64,000 nt of DNA. Origin: Candidatus Planktophila versatilis. Its GTDB lineage: Bacteria > Actinomycetota > Actinomycetes > Nanopelagicales > Nanopelagicaceae. Shown here piece after piece: positions 1-8,095 of the stretch. Position 1 is the stretch's first letter; every line of letters starts with the position of its first letter. The stretch spans positions 372,001 through 436,000 of the forward strand of contig NZ_CP016774.1 in NCBI RefSeq assembly GCF_002288105.1. The letters run 5' to 3'. The notes beneath the pieces are model-generated. The model made no database searches. It had not been told where the DNA came from and was given only the letters and a program-made list of their open reading frames with translations. Both the position numbers and the translations under genes were made by a program.

Positions 1-129
1 TGAAGGCATGCCGAAATTATTACAGCCACCTACCCGACTTCTTGGGAAAAAGGGCAACATGGCTTACTAATATTTCCTGAGAATCCCTTTTCCACGAGAA
101 ACCATGCTCACTCTGCCGTCGAAAGCTAA

Positions 130-477
130 CTACGGCAGTTGCACCACCTTCTCCACTATCTCTTCGGCAGTTGCCGCAGCACCTAACTCAACGCTGACGT
201 TGGTAGCAAAGCCGCGCAGTGTGGCCTCTGATAACAAGACCATCTGCGCTGCTATATCTGTCATCCAATAAAAAGCGCCCGGACCCACTTGTTCAATCAG
301 CTCGGCTGCTCGCTCAAGTGCCTCATCACTAAACTTTTCAGAGTCATTGCGATTATCAGCTAGAACTCGTAAGAGATATTCACGAATATCGGTGGCATCA
401 CGGCGCACCTGTTGATGTCTATCCAGGATCTGCGTTAACTCACGATCCATCGCCTTATGTCGAAACCAGTTGAACAT
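130..477 (-). CDS. Conserved-looking hypothetical protein, 115 aa
   Basis: I do not recognise this protein. It is soluble and mostly helical, with an acidic, Arg-rich N-terminal half (FRHKAMDRELTQILDRHQQV) and a C-terminal half rich in Ala, Val and Glu. No signal peptide, membrane segment or metal motif is visible. The ATG start faces the DoxX-like gene on the other strand, with about 50 bp between the two starts, so the two probably share a divergent promoter region. Codon use looks like the surrounding core genes, which supports it being real. Function unknown. Confidence 0.6.
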   Translation of the reverse strand: MFNWFRHKAMDRELTQILDRHQQVRRDATDIREYLLRVLADNRNDSEKFSDEALERAAELIEQVGPGAFYWMTDIAAQMVLLSEATLRGFATNVSVELGAAATAEEIVEKVVQLP

Positions 478-529
478 GAGCTGACTCTAGATCTGGGCAC
501 TGACATCAGGTCAGAACTATGCTCTGCCC

Positions 530-919
530 ATGACCCTGGCAACCCGCGCCCTGGCAGCGATGCTGCTCATCGCTGGTATTGCCCACTTCATCGCTCCTAA
601 ATCACTTGATGCCATCGTTCCGGCATTCCTACCTGGCGGCCCACGCCTTTGGACATACTTAAGTGGCGCGGCAGAGATTGCAATTGGCCTGGCACTGCTA
701 GCGCCACTATCAATGAAGATCGGCACAATATCTATTCGACTGCTTGCTGTCTATGCCGCACTCTTTCTCTTTATCGCCGTCTATCCTGCAAATATCAAGA
801 TGGCTATCGATTGGCGTGATCGCCCGATGCCATATCCACTCATCGCTTTCGCACGGCTACCTCTGCAATTTGGATTGTTCTATTGGGCTTGGTCAATTAT
901 TAAAGCGTTAAAGCGGTAG
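530..919 (+). CDS. DoxX-like small integral membrane protein
   Basis: A 129-aa protein with four predicted membrane helices at about residues 5-22, 42-62, 70-88 and 103-125. The pattern of an N-terminal helix ending in AGIAHFIAP, then a loop, then [12 protein letters not shown], matches the DoxX/MauE-like quinol-oxidase-related membrane family. Members are often linked to thiol redox balance or oxidative stress; the substrate here cannot be told. The DUF2256 gene starts 8 bp downstream, so the two are probably co-transcribed. The ATG at 530 is the first usable start after stops in this frame; the ribosome binding site is weak. Confidence 0.7.
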   Translation: MTLATRALAAMLLIAGIAHFIAPKSLDAIVPAFLPGGPRLWTYLSGAAEIAIGLALLAPLSMKIGTISIRLLAVYAALFLFIAVYPANIKMAIDWRDRPMPYPLIAFARLPLQFGLFYWAWSIIKALKR

Positions 920-927
920 CTAAAGAT

Positions 928-1065
928 ATGAAAGCAAAGACCAAGAACGGATTTGCCCCCAAAGTCTGCCTTCGATGCAATTTGGAGTTTGAATGGCGAA
1001 AGAAGTGGGCCCGTGATTGGGAGAATGTGAAATATTGTTCCGAGAAATGTAAAGCAGGCAAGTAG
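928..1065 (+). CDS. DUF2256 small zinc-ribbon-like protein, 45 aa
   Basis: This 45-aa gene encodes a protein with Cys14-x2-Cys17 and Cys37-x3-Cys41 flanking a basic aromatic core ([11 protein letters not shown]). That is the DUF2256 pattern: CxxC, WRKKW, then YCSxxC. The four cysteines probably bind one metal ion. DUF2256 genes are commonly found next to cryptochrome/photolyase-family genes, and a photolyase homologue lies 1.1 kb downstream, so the context fits. The molecular function of the family is not known. The start is the ATG 8 bp after the DoxX-like stop codon. Confidence 0.8.
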   Translation: MKAKTKNGFAPKVCLRCNLEFEWRKKWARDWENVKYCSEKCKAGK

Positions 1066-1120
1066 CTGTAGTATCGGCCAGTAGTGAATCAGGAAAGACT
1101 AATTAGGAAAGAAGGAAATC

Positions 1121-1270
1121 ATGGGCGCTTGTCAGTGCGGTCACACCAGAGATGAAGAGAAGAATTGCGATGGAACACATAAGGTCGTAAAGGCCGTCAA
1201 AGAAGATTTAGCTGTGAAGTTAGAGGCTGCTGGCTTTCCACATGCCTCTGAATTTGTGAAGAATAACTAA
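1121..1270 (+). CDS. Mini CDGSH-type iron-sulfur protein, 49 aa
   Basis: A 49-aa protein that begins with Cys4-x-Cys6 and continues to Cys16-Asp-Gly-Thr-His20. This is the 3Cys:1His ligand set of CDGSH (mitoNEET-type) proteins, which hold a redox-active [2Fe-2S] cluster, with Thr in place of Ser in the CDGSH name motif. The protein is unusually short: the cluster loop takes up the first 20 residues and the rest is one probable helix. A good Shine-Dalgarno (GAAGGA) sits just before the ATG. Its 3' end overlaps by 4 bp the convergent DoxX-family gene. Probably an electron-transfer or redox-sensing protein; the exact role is inferred. Confidence 0.75.
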   Translation: MGACQCGHTRDEEKNCDGTHKVVKAVKEDLAVKLEAAGFPHASEFVKNN

Positions 1271-1731
1271 GTACTTTTCTTCGCATTTAATATGGGGGTA
1301 AGTCTGCCTCCCACTGCCATCGCTGCTCCAATCAGAACCAAGTTCTTGACGATGTACTGACCTTCGAGAGTTAAGTTAAAAGGTATTTCTATAAAACAGA
1401 CCTCGGGGAGCAGTACCAGCGGTAAGAAGGTGCCGGGCATTTGTAGGGCAAGCAGAAATAGCCCAACTCGGATAAATGAAGGCACCAGCAGACAGAGGCC
1501 GATTGCGGCCTCCCAAATACCCAAAATGGGAATGAAAATATCTGGGTTAAACCAGTAGACGGTTTTTGTAATGAGATCATTAGCCGGGCTATCACCGAAA
1601 ACTTTCAGCACGCCAAACCAAATGAAGACAATACCAAGTGAGATTCGAAGCGCGGGCAAACTCACCTTATTCAAAAATGTAATCAGATTAAGGTCAAACT
1701 TTTTAATATCGCTTAATTCACGTAATTGCAT
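1267..1731 (-). CDS. DoxX family membrane protein
   Basis: A 154-aa protein with a cytoplasmic N-terminal stretch and four membrane helices at about residues 25-45, 65-85, 88-108 and 128-145. The motif RISLGIVFIWFGVLKVFG followed by GIWEAAIGLCLL is typical of DoxX/DoxD-like proteins. It is the second DoxX-type gene within 1 kb, here on the opposite strand, convergent with the CDGSH gene and divergent from the DCC-family gene. The family is tied to quinone or thiol redox chemistry in the membrane; no substrate can be assigned. Confidence 0.75.
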   Translation of the reverse strand: MQLRELSDIKKFDLNLITFLNKVSLPALRISLGIVFIWFGVLKVFGDSPANDLITKTVYWFNPDIFIPILGIWEAAIGLCLLVPSFIRVGLFLLALQMPGTFLPLVLLPEVCFIEIPFNLTLEGQYIVKNLVLIGAAMAVGGRLTPILNAKKST

Positions 1732-1827
1732 TTTCAGTTCTCCATTCGCACTGATTAGATTCTACTCGCCTTGAACTCACTAGGTGAGTTAGAATTCTGG
1801 AGCGTGAAGATATGGGGTGACTCAAAG

Positions 1828-2175
1828 ATGGTTGAGATAACAGTCATTTATGATGGCCAGTGCCAGTTATGTAAAAACTCCATTTCTTGGGTAAGTAAGA
1901 AATTAACCATTACCGCGCTAGATTTTCACACCGCAGACCTCGCTCAATTCCAGTTGAGCACAGAGCAATGTTCGCGTGAGGTCTTTGTGATCACCGAAGT
2001 CAAGCGCTATAGCGGTGCGCAAGCAGTTGCCTTCTTACTTAAAGTGCGAGGTAACAGAGTTCTTTCAGCGCTGCTTACTCTTTCTGGCCCCATTGGTCGC
2101 ACTGGCTATCGCTGGGTGGCCGGACATAGAAACTCATGGCCGGTCAAGGCTCTTTCCAGGATTTTAGAAAACTAA
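1828..2175 (+). CDS. DCC-family thiol-disulfide oxidoreductase (DUF393)
   Basis: The protein opens with a beta strand and then YDGQCQLCKNS, the DxxCxxC signature (here DGQCQLC) of the DCC thiol-disulfide oxidoreductase family, a thioredoxin-fold group. The C-terminal part holds GAQAVAFLL and the W/R-rich GYRWVAGHR stretch usual for the family. I chose the ATG at 1828 because the family motif normally begins about 7 residues after the start; an in-frame ATG at 1771 or GTG at 1804 would add up to 19 atypical residues. It ends with a 4-bp overlap with the convergent photolyase gene, and DCC genes are frequent photolyase neighbours. Confidence 0.8.
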   Translation: MVEITVIYDGQCQLCKNSISWVSKKLTITALDFHTADLAQFQLSTEQCSREVFVITEVKRYSGAQAVAFLLKVRGNRVLSALLTLSGPIGRTGYRWVAGHRNSWPVKALSRILEN

Positions 2176-3662
2176 ATCCTTCCTTGCTCTAACCCTTTAA
2201 GTACTTCCTTCGCCCGCATTTTCAGCTCTGGCAGATCACTTAAGCGATTGAGTCCATACACCTGTTGGCTCATGCGATGGTTTTTAGCAAAAGTTTCTTT
2301 ATGACGATCGAGAAAATCCCAATACAAAGTCGTAAAGGGACAGGCCTTAGCGCCGACTCGTAACTTTGGGTCATAGACGCATGGTTTGCAGTAGTTAGAC
2401 ATACGAGAGATATAGGCACCACCTGCGGCATAGGGCTTAGTCATCATCGCCCCGCCATCGGCATGCACTCCCATACCAATCACATTGGGCACCATCACCC
2501 ACTCGGTGGCATCGATAAAAACTTCGCGCATCCAATCAAGGAATTCCTGCGGGTTTGTGCCAGTAACTAGCGCTAAGTTTGAGATCACCATCAGCCGTGG
2601 AATGTGATGCACCCAGGCGCGATCTTGGATATCGCCCACAATCTCTTTCATGCAATTCATCTGCGTGGCAGACGGGTCAGAAAAGAGCGGCAGTAGTTTT
2701 CTGGTGGCAGCTAACTGATTGTTATTGCGGTAATCAGGGCCAAGAAACCAATACATACCATTGACATACTCGCGCCAGCCAATGAGCTGGCGGATGAAAC
2801 CTTCAGCTGATGCAATTGGAATAGCACCTGTCTTAAATGCCTTCATCGCAGCGTGAATGACTTCACTGGGATGCAAGAGGCCATTGTTCAGATAAGGAGA
2901 GAGAAGTGAATGATGCAGCGCCCAGTTATCAGTTGTCATGGCATCTTCGAGCGGACCGAATTCAGCGAAGTGGTTGTCAATAAAGTTTTGCAGCACCTTC
3001 AGTGCGCCCTTGCGAGTAGTGGCCCAGGTTGGGGTGACGGTAAATGAAAGTTCACTCGCTACTTCAAGATCAATCTTATCTCGCTTGTGTTCTAGATATG
3101 CCGGTCCCTCATATTTCTTAGGCGGTGGCAGCCGATTCTCTTTATCAAAATTCCACGCACCACCTTCGGGCTCTTTGCCATCCATCAGAACATTTAGCCG
3201 GGTGCGCTGCTTGCGATAGAAGTTCTCCATCAAATAAGACTTTTGCTCATCAGCCCATTGAGTAAAGAGCGGGCGAGGAGTTAAGAAGAAATCATTGTCA
3301 ACAAATTCTGCGCCATAGCTTTGAAGCGCTTCATAATGCCTAAAAGAGCTTGGCTCGGCGCAGATGACGGGAAGTGCTGCATATTTCTTTGCAATCTCTT
3401 TCAAGCCAGCGATCGTGGTCGGCGCTTTAACGTATTCCACTGTGAAGCCTTCGGTCTCTAATGATTGTGCGAAGTGGCGAGCACTAGAGATGAGAAAGAA
3501 GAGCCGCTCTTGATGCCAATTGCGCCCAGTTGTCATGCGGGCACTTTCGACCATGGCAATCAGATCAGTGGCTGGGTTGGCCTCTTTTAAGGCGCCAAAG
3601 TTGCGATGCAGGTGGTCGAATGGGATATAGATAATCCGCTTGAGTGCATCTTTCTTGGACAT
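2172..3662 (-). CDS. Cryptochrome/photolyase family protein, iron-sulfur (6-4) photolyase type
   Basis: A 496-aa homologue of the bacterial iron-sulfur cryptochrome/photolyase class (PhrB type), formerly annotated deoxyribodipyrimidine photolyase-related protein. These enzymes use FAD and light to repair (6-4) photoproducts in DNA. The N-terminal half is the Rossmann-like antenna domain. The C-terminal helical FAD domain carries the [4Fe-4S] ligands Cys337, Cys425, Cys428 and Cys441; the spacings 88, 3 and 13 equal those I recall for Agrobacterium PhrB (350/438/441/454). NVIGMGVHADGG and TKPYAAGGAYISRMSNYC are family motifs. DUF2256 and DCC-family neighbours fit a light-stress cluster. Repair versus signalling cannot be decided from sequence alone. 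Confidence 0.88.
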   Translation of the reverse strand: MSKKDALKRIIYIPFDHLHRNFGALKEANPATDLIAMVESARMTTGRNWHQERLFFLISSARHFAQSLETEGFTVEYVKAPTTIAGLKEIAKKYAALPVICAEPSSFRHYEALQSYGAEFVDNDFFLTPRPLFTQWADEQKSYLMENFYRKQRTRLNVLMDGKEPEGGAWNFDKENRLPPPKKYEGPAYLEHKRDKIDLEVASELSFTVTPTWATTRKGALKVLQNFIDNHFAEFGPLEDAMTTDNWALHHSLLSPYLNNGLLHPSEVIHAAMKAFKTGAIPIASAEGFIRQLIGWREYVNGMYWFLGPDYRNNNQLAATRKLLPLFSDPSATQMNCMKEIVGDIQDRAWVHHIPRLMVISNLALVTGTNPQEFLDWMREVFIDATEWVMVPNVIGMGVHADGGAMMTKPYAAGGAYISRMSNYCKPCVYDPKLRVGAKACPFTTLYWDFLDRHKETFAKNHRMSQQVYGLNRLSDLPELKMRAKEVLKGLEQGRI

Positions 3663-3889
3663 GAGGGCAATGGTAGGTCACTGCGCTCGAGGTCACAGCG
3701 TGGAGGAGGCCTTTGAATTAGAGGGGAAGGATTGATTCGCAGAGGTTTCACAGGCCGGGGGTAGCCATGATTTAACCTCATTTGTCACTAAGAGTTCAAA
3801 TTCTGTTCACCAAAGTCACCGGAAAGCAATCATGCTTGAAAGTTAGCCTCTCACTTGCTAAAAACCACTTAAATCTCATGGAGGATACT

Positions 3890-5875
3890 TTGAAAATCAA
3901 GAATGCCATTGCGGCATTAGCAGTGACTGCACTAGTTGCTCCGATGTCACTTGCAGATGCAAGCACGTTTACAGATACCGGAAGCCCTGTAACTCTGACT
4001 ATTTTACATAATAACGATGGTGAGTCCGCACTCCTACCTGAGCAGTCATACACACTGCCCCAAGGTAAATTGATTTACGGCAGTGCGGCAGCATTTTCAA
4101 CTGTGATGAAACGAGAAATTAGCTCAGCTAAGAATAGAGGCAACGCCGTGGTCTCACTCTATGCCGGAGACTCTTTTCTTGCTAGTAAAAATCTAATTTG
4201 TTCAGATCCAGCAAACAGTGCTTCAACTATCCCTGTTTATGACGGACTGGCGCAATCAATGATGCCGTATGACGCGCACATCTTGGGAAATCATGAATTT
4301 GATTACGGAACCGGATTTCTTAACCGTTACATCAATTCCTTCACCCAAAAACTTCGCTACCAGTTCCTTTCTGGTAACTTAGATTTTTCTAAGAACGCTG
4401 ATCTTTCACCCATGACCTCAAAGTCAGGACAGATTATTCGGGCACGGCACACTGGCAAGAAAGTCGGACAGTCATATATACACAAGGATTACACAACTGG
4501 AGCCATTTTTGGAGTAGTAAGCGCGGTGACTCCAACTCTTCGCACAATCTCCTCACCAGGAACAACTAAAGTCACAACGATAGACATTCCAGCCACAGCG
4601 GCACTACTAAACAAGCAGGTAGAGGCGCTAGAAGCACAGGGTGTCAATAAGATTATCTTGGTGAGCCATCTGCAGGGCGTTGCCTATGACAAGGAGCTAG
4701 TAGCGCTACTAAAGAATGTAGATGTTGCGGTCGCCGGCGGTGGCGATGACCTTCTCACCAGCCCAGATGTTGCTGAGAGTATTCAGCTCATTCCAGGTGA
4801 AGGTAAGCCTGTTGGTAAGTACCCAGAGATGGTTAAGGATGCTAATGGTGTCGATGTTCCACTTATCACCACCAAGGGCAACTACAACTACCTCGGTCGC
4901 TTTGATATCTCATTCGATGCCGATGGCAAGCTGTCCTCATATAACAAGACCACTTCATATCCACGAAGAGTTATCCCTTATTCATCAGTTGCGGGCGCAC
5001 TTGGCGTGACTGATGCAGTCGCTCCAGATAAGCGCATCGTGGAAGCAGTGGAAAAGCCACTCAACACCTGCCTAACCGGATTTGCTAAGCCAATTGCCTC
5101 AAGTCAGATTGTTCTGGCCACAGATCGCGGCAGTGCAACTGTCTTGGGTGTCAGAACTGCTGAGACCAATGGTGGCAATCTAGTTGCTGACTCATTCGTG
5201 CAGGCTTACTCCAGTAGAGCTGCGGCAGCTGGTTTGCCTGCTGCTGGAACTGCTAATCCACTTGTTGCTGTGCAAAACGGTGGCGGAATCAGACAAGGTG
5301 GTGGAACCACACTGCCTACTACAGGTGTAGTCGGGGCAATTAACCGAGGCAATACCTTTGATCTACTTCCATTCGATAATCGCCTGGTCGCGGTGACAAA
5401 TGTCAGCGCAACAGATATGAAAGAGATATTCGAAAGATCATGTTCGGTCAGCACCTCAGGTGGCGGACAGTTCCTTCAATTTAGTGGCATGAAGGTATCG
5501 TGCTCAAGAACTGAGAGTGCAACTGTGATCTCAACTCCAACCGGAGATGCATATGCCGGAACAATTACTACACCTGGCAAGCGAGTAAAGGAGATCACAC
5601 TCAGTGATGGCCGCGCTCTTGTGAAAGATGGAGCAGTTGTTGCGGGTGCGCCGGCGGTCACAATTGTCACCAATCAGTTCACTGCCGATGGTGGAGATAA
5701 CTATCCAACATTCCAGAAATTGACCAAGGTCGGATTCGGAATCTCCTATGAGCAGGCACTCTATGACTATCTCTTAAGCTTTGCTAAGAACAGCGCAGGG
5801 TTACCAGAGATACCAGCAAGTGATGCACGCTATAGCAAGACAACCGGAGAAGGTCGCTTTACCTGGTTGCCATAA
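3890..5875 (+). CDS. Exported bifunctional metallophosphatase/5'-nucleotidase
   Basis: A secreted nucleotidase that hydrolyses nucleoside monophosphates, and possibly 2',3'-cyclic nucleotides, outside the membrane. A signal peptide (KIKNAIAALAVTALVAPMSL, then ADA) precedes the calcineurin-like metallophosphoesterase domain, which has the metal motif GNHEFDYG. The C-terminal substrate domain has NGGGIRQG and the stacking region NQFTADGGDNYPTF. The first metal motif reads LHNNDGES instead of the common LHTNDxHG. I chose TTG at 3890 because GGAGG lies 5 bp upstream and the product then starts as a clean signal peptide; ATG at 3878 lacks a binding site. The mature protein is about 640 aa, within family range. 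A strong terminator follows. Confidence 0.85.
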   Translation: MKIKNAIAALAVTALVAPMSLADASTFTDTGSPVTLTILHNNDGESALLPEQSYTLPQGKLIYGSAAAFSTVMKREISSAKNRGNAVVSLYAGDSFLASKNLICSDPANSASTIPVYDGLAQSMMPYDAHILGNHEFDYGTGFLNRYINSFTQKLRYQFLSGNLDFSKNADLSPMTSKSGQIIRARHTGKKVGQSYIHKDYTTGAIFGVVSAVTPTLRTISSPGTTKVTTIDIPATAALLNKQVEALEAQGVNKIILVSHLQGVAYDKELVALLKNVDVAVAGGGDDLLTSPDVAESIQLIPGEGKPVGKYPEMVKDANGVDVPLITTKGNYNYLGRFDISFDADGKLSSYNKTTSYPRRVIPYSSVAGALGVTDAVAPDKRIVEAVEKPLNTCLTGFAKPIASSQIVLATDRGSATVLGVRTAETNGGNLVADSFVQAYSSRAAAAGLPAAGTANPLVAVQNGGGIRQGGGTTLPTTGVVGAINRGNTFDLLPFDNRLVAVTNVSATDMKEIFERSCSVSTSGGGQFLQFSGMKVSCSRTESATVISTPTGDAYAGTITTPGKRVKEITLSDGRALVKDGAVVAGAPAVTIVTNQFTADGGDNYPTFQKLTKVGFGISYEQALYDYLLSFAKNSAGLPEIPASDARYSKTTGEGRFTWLP

Positions 5876-5888
5876 TCTAAAGCAGTAG

Positions 5889-5943
5889 AAAATCCCCGCT
5901 CATTCTTGGTGCAATCGGGCCACAGAGTGAGTGGGGATTTTTT
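5889..5943 (+). terminator. Rho-independent terminator after the 5'-nucleotidase
   Basis: AAATCCCCGCTCA pairs with TGAGTGGGGATTT (one G-T pair) across a loop of about 23 nt, followed by a run of six T. It lies 14 bp after the nucleotidase stop codon. Confidence 0.85.
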
Positions 5944-6009
5944 GCGCTCCACTGGCAGAGCCAATAATTTGAACCAGTAAAGGCGAGAATCTTCAGGTAT
6001 CGTCTTCCC

Positions 6010-6846
6010 ATGCGCAAACTGCTCATCACAGTGCTGGTATTAGCCTTCATGGCAAGTGCACCCGCCTATGCGCATCAACCCGTTGATTTACTTAAAACAG
6101 ATACCACTGCTGCCAAAGGTCCACTCCTAGTTGATGGAACTATTTCATATGCAGTTCGCGCAGCCTTTAGCAAGGCAGGAGAGAAGAAAGGCTTTCGGGC
6201 AGCTTTTGCCCAAGGAGATGGCCTAAGCGTTGAATATCTCATTGTTGATAAGAAACCAGAGAACTCTCTTCGCCCAACTCAACTACCTACTCTTGTGATG
6301 ACTAGTCCCAAAGGAACATCGCTCACGATCAAGTTCACTGAGCGGACAAAGTTCCCCTACAGTGGAGTTAATTACCTCTACCTTGCCAGATATCAGGCGG
6401 TAGCAGAAGCCGGTGAATATAGCTTTCTAGTGACAGCCAAAAGAAAAGCTTCCATCATTCTGTCTGTGGGAGTAAAAGAGATACCTGGTGAAGTATTGCG
6501 TGGGGCTAAACCAACACCTTCCCTAACTCCGGCTCCTGCTACAACACCAACACCAACGCCAAGTGCAGCTGCAACATCAACTCCAGCACCAGCACCAGCA
6601 CCAACAAAGGTCGGATACACCATGGCACAAGTACGTGCCAATAACTCTGCCAGCAACTGCTGGTCTGTTATCGATGACTCTGTCTATGACTTAACAAAAT
6701 GGATTAATTCCCACCCAGGTGGATCGGGTGCAATCGTTGGTCTATGTGGCACTGATGGAAGTAGCGCATTTTCAGCAAAGCATGGCAATCAGTCACGTCC
6801 TGCAGCCCAGCTCAGTTCCTATCGTTTGGGACCACTAGAGAAGTAA
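6010..6846 (+). CDS. Exported protein with C-terminal cytochrome b5-like heme domain
   Basis: A 278-aa exported protein. Residues 1-22 form a signal peptide ending at AYA. The next ~150 residues form a beta-rich domain I do not recognise. A low-complexity Thr/Pro/Ala linker (about residues 172-200) leads to a C-terminal cytochrome b5 fold of about 75 residues, with heme ligand motif HPGG after WINS and a second His in SAKHGNQ. The domain likely binds heme on the outer face of the membrane and takes part in electron transfer; the partner is unknown. A single Cys pair (SNCWSV and GLCGTD) could form a disulfide, which suits an exported domain. Confidence 0.82.
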   Translation: MRKLLITVLVLAFMASAPAYAHQPVDLLKTDTTAAKGPLLVDGTISYAVRAAFSKAGEKKGFRAAFAQGDGLSVEYLIVDKKPENSLRPTQLPTLVMTSPKGTSLTIKFTERTKFPYSGVNYLYLARYQAVAEAGEYSFLVTAKRKASIILSVGVKEIPGEVLRGAKPTPSLTPAPATTPTPTPSAAATSTPAPAPAPTKVGYTMAQVRANNSASNCWSVIDDSVYDLTKWINSHPGGSGAIVGLCGTDGSSAFSAKHGNQSRPAAQLSSYRLGPLEK

Positions 6847-6891
6847 TCTTTCTTTTATCCCTTCTCACCAAGACTCTAAGCAAACAAAGGA

Positions 6892-6923
6892 AAAAGACCC
6901 CACCATTTCTGATGAGGTCTTTA
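6892..6923 (+). terminator. Probable terminator between the cytochrome b5 gene and fpg
   Basis: AAAAGACC pairs with GGTCTTT across a loop of about 16 nt and is followed by a T-rich stretch. It lies about 45 bp after the cytochrome b5 stop. The stem is short, so confidence is moderate. Confidence 0.5.
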
Positions 6924-7039
6924 TCTTGTAGTTCAGTGTTTGAAACAGCCCCTTAACGCAATTGCAGGCTATCAGGCTTACCTGACGAATAGCCCTCCAG
7001 AAATTGCACCACGACACAATCTGTAATTGGATTACCCAC

Positions 7040-7876
7040 ATGCCAGAGCTGCCTGAGGTTGAAACAGTACGCAGAGGATTGGCTCATTTTCTGATCGGCT
7101 ACCGATTCAAAAGTGCCGAAGGCCTTCATCCCCGAGTAGTAAAGCCAGCATCGCTGCAACCACTTTCAGCTGTTGTTGGCGCGCATATTAAGGGCATTAA
7201 TCGCCGCGGTAAGTTCTTATGGTTTGAACTCGATCGCGAGCTCGCACTGGTTGCCCACTTAGGAATGTCGGGTCAGTTTCTAGTAGCACGCAAGGATCGC
7301 CCAGCACCAGGCCATGTGCGGGCGCACTTTGAGTTAAGTAAAGGATTTAAAAAGCAGGAGCTGCTCTTTAGAGATCAGCGCACCTTTGGTTGGTTATCGG
7401 TAGAGCAGTTAACCGATGGCATCCCACAATCTGCCCGCCACATCGCACTAGATCCCTTTGATGCAGCCTTTGATCGCAGCGCGGTGATAGCCAGAATGAA
7501 AGCTCGCAAAGCAGCGATTAAGAGTGTGATCCTGAATCAAGAGATTATGAGTGGGGTCGGCAATATCTATGCTGATGAATCCTTATGGCGAGCAAAGATT
7601 CACCCAGAGATCCCCGCATGTGAGTTAAGTGTGAAGAAGATTGGCTCACTCGTAGATGCGGCCGTGCAAGTGATGGCAGAGGCGGTAGAAGTAGGCGGCA
7701 CCTCATTTGATGCCATGTATATCAACGTCAATGGCGAGAGCGGATTCTTTGAAACATCCTTAGCTGCCTACGGCCAAGAAGGTGAGCCATGTCCACGGTG
7801 TGGTCGGGGGATTAGAAGAATTGCCTTTGGTAACAGGTCCTCACATTATTGTCCGAAGTGTCAGGTGCGGACCTAG
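7040..7876 (+). CDS. mutM: Formamidopyrimidine-DNA glycosylase (Fpg/MutM)
   Basis: Base-excision repair enzyme that removes 8-oxoguanine and formamidopyrimidines and nicks the abasic site. The ATG at 7040 gives the required N-terminus PELPEVETV, in which Pro2 is the catalytic nucleophile after Met removal, with Glu3 next to it; the longer frame starting at 7004 would bury this residue. The central H2TH region contains NQEIMSGVGNIYADE, and the C-terminus has the zinc finger CPRCG...CPKC. Length 278 aa is normal. The last ~169 bp recur at 19350-19517 with about 8 mismatches, and the present C-terminus (QVRT) differs from that of the remnant ([13 protein letters not shown]). The 3' end may therefore have been swapped when the adjacent island arrived. 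Confidence 0.93.
   Translation: MPELPEVETVRRGLAHFLIGYRFKSAEGLHPRVVKPASLQPLSAVVGAHIKGINRRGKFLWFELDRELALVAHLGMSGQFLVARKDRPAPGHVRAHFELSKGFKKQELLFRDQRTFGWLSVEQLTDGIPQSARHIALDPFDAAFDRSAVIARMKARKAAIKSVILNQEIMSGVGNIYADESLWRAKIHPEIPACELSVKKIGSLVDAAVQVMAEAVEVGGTSFDAMYINVNGESGFFETSLAAYGQEGEPCPRCGRGIRRIAFGNRSSHYCPKCQVRT
7699..7866 (+). repeat. Left copy of the fpg 3'-end direct repeat
   Basis: This part of fpg (from the codons for TSFDAMY through CPKCQV) is repeated at 19350-19517 in the same orientation with about 95% identity. Of roughly eight mismatches, all but the Met-Leu codon change are synonymous. Confidence 0.9.
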
Positions 7877-8032
7877 CCTTAGAGCGCACCCCCTTGATTT
7901 ATAGCGCCCAGGCACCACGAGTAGCGCTACGGCGCCTGCCCTACATGCCAAATCCGAACCTGCTTCTATCCTGACCAAATACCCGTAGTCTTTCGAAAAT
8001 AGTAGATAGTTGATAAAAAAGTTGGAAATCTC

Positions 8033-8063
8033 TTGACTCATACGCAGAGCCGAGGGTTAGAGT
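8033..8063 (+). promoter_or_regulatory. Possible promoter of the sugar ABC operon
   Basis: TTGACT (8033) and TAGAGT (8058) are separated by 19 bp, 33 bp before the GTG start of the binding-protein gene. The spacing is a little long. The surrounding 7877-8032 contains no gene I can see; it includes a GC-rich imperfect hairpin around 7900-7940 that could terminate fpg transcription. Confidence 0.35.
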
Positions 8064-8095
8064 AACGATTCCACGAGTCGGAAAGGGTCGTATCT

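Noticed and set aside
2-70. Reading frame open from the window edge to TAA at 68 (ends GKKGNMAY)
   Set aside because: Only 22 codons are visible and there is no family pattern; it may be the end of an upstream gene but cannot be supported.
7867-8095. tRNA or integrase attachment site at the left edge of the catabolic island
   Set aside because: No cloverleaf-like sequence and no integrase gene; the only shared border sequence is the fpg end itself.
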